64,000 bases of DNA from Pseudomonadota bacterium. Lineage in GTDB: Bacteria > Pseudomonadota > Alphaproteobacteria > Sphingomonadales > Sphingomonadaceae. Positions 63,670 to 64,000 of the stretch are shown here, in pieces. The notes below the pieces were generated by a model. That model had not been told where the DNA came from, ran no database searches, and saw only the letters and a program-made list of their open reading frames with translations. Both the position numbers and the translations under genes were made by a program. Location of the stretch: the NCBI GenBank assembly GCA_023391375.1, contig JAEWBB010000024.1, forward strand, positions 235,930-299,929, given 5' to 3'. Each line of letters begins with the position of its first letter. Positions within the stretch are counted from its first letter, which is position 1.

Positions 63670-64000
63670 ATGTCCTACGCAAATCGCAGAGAGATGGGTG
63701 GCAACAAGACGGTTCCGATCGTCATCGTCGCGCTCATCCACGTAGCGCTCGGCTACGCCCTCGTCAGCGGCCTGGCGTACAACGTCGTCAAGAAGGCTGC
63801 TGAGGACCTCAAGACGTTCGACGTCGAGGACGAACCGCCGCCCCCGCCCGAAGAACCGCCGCCCCCGCCGGAAGATACCCCGCTGCCGCCGCCGCCGCAG
63901 GTGAGCGCGCCGCCGCCGCTGGTCCGCATCGACACCCCGGCGCCGCCGATCCAGACGACGCCGAACATCCAGCCGGTCGTCATCACGCCGCGCGCCGAGC
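63670..64000 (+). CDS. tonB: TonB energy transducer (cut by window edge)
   Basis: About 110 residues visible. A single N-terminal transmembrane anchor (TVPIVIVALIHVALGYALVSGLAY) is followed by a proline-rich periplasmic spacer with long EEPPPPPEEPPPPP-type runs that span the envelope, the classic TonB layout for driving iron- and carbohydrate-uptake receptors. GGAG lies about 16 bases upstream. The C-terminal receptor-binding domain lies beyond the window. exbB/exbD are expected next. Confidence 0.9.
   Translation, partial: MSYANRREMGGNKTVPIVIVALIHVALGYALVSGLAYNVVKKAAEDLKTFDVEDEPPPPPEEPPPPPEDTPLPPPPQVSAPPPLVRIDTPAPPIQTTPNIQPVVITPRAE

Overview
The window is chromosomal DNA of high GC content from an alphaproteobacterium, most likely in the Sphingomonadales. 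The pointers are the split b/b' ATP synthase stator genes behind atpI-atpB-atpE, a DUF6456 protein, a long acidic tail on ribosomal protein L9, a bacteriophytochrome with an HWE-type kinase, abundant NTGA start/stop overlaps, and a TonB gene at the right edge. Gene density is high. Nothing suggests a plasmid or a complete prophage, and I see no transposase, CRISPR array or rRNA.

Layout. 1-3850: partial membrane protein, uvrC-recO-apaG, a small secreted protein. 3850-10.6 kb: M13 lipoprotein peptidase divergent from a methylcrotonyl-CoA carboxylase-type operon (beta, NTF2-like, DUF4262, alpha). 10.6-14.1 kb: alpha/beta hydrolase, SDR, cysQ, a winged-helix protein. 14.0-17.5 kb: tRNA-Val(UAC), AraC regulator, a 33-residue metallothionein-like gene with a partner, hypothetical genes bracketed by a repeat, an XRE regulator. 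17.5-20.6 kb: DUF6456, GST, a low-complexity acidic protein, rpsF-rpsR-rplI. 20.8-25.3 kb: acyl-CoA dehydrogenase-like flavoprotein, DUF4242-adenylate cyclase fusion, Rieske oxygenase, APC permease. 25.4-31.5 kb: fabD-fabG, GT87 enzyme, dnaK-dnaJ with a heat-shock-type promoter. 31.5-36.8 kb: purB-hmuO-bphP, where haem oxygenase makes the chromophore of the phytochrome, then two small genes. 36.8-39.0 kb: ArsR/AHSA1/DUF1801 operon, a 53-residue protein, radC. 39.1-43.8 kb: ydbH-ynbE-ydbL envelope lipid-transport operon and a DUF3298-like lipoprotein. 43.9-46.5 kb: F0 ATP synthase operon. 46.5-53.0 kb: CBS protein, phenylacetate genes paaZ, paaG, paaA, paaB, an SDR and a PilZ protein. 53.0-55.9 kb: an island-like stretch. 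55.9-64 kb: parC, GGDEF-EAL protein, DUF1285-nudix-cca, folM-folB and partial tonB.

The least explained part is 53.0-55.9 kb. It follows paaAB where paaCDE would be expected. It holds a decayed helix-turn-helix gene carrying two copies of a 60-bp repeat, then an AT-rich pair encoding a receiver-domain protein without a recognisable output domain and a soluble HATPase kinase. The pair looks recently acquired; its target is unknown. A 26-bp sequence in the decayed gene recurs exactly upstream of the GST gene 35 kb away.

No composition statistics or homology searches could be run. Functions rest on motifs, lengths and gene order read by eye.
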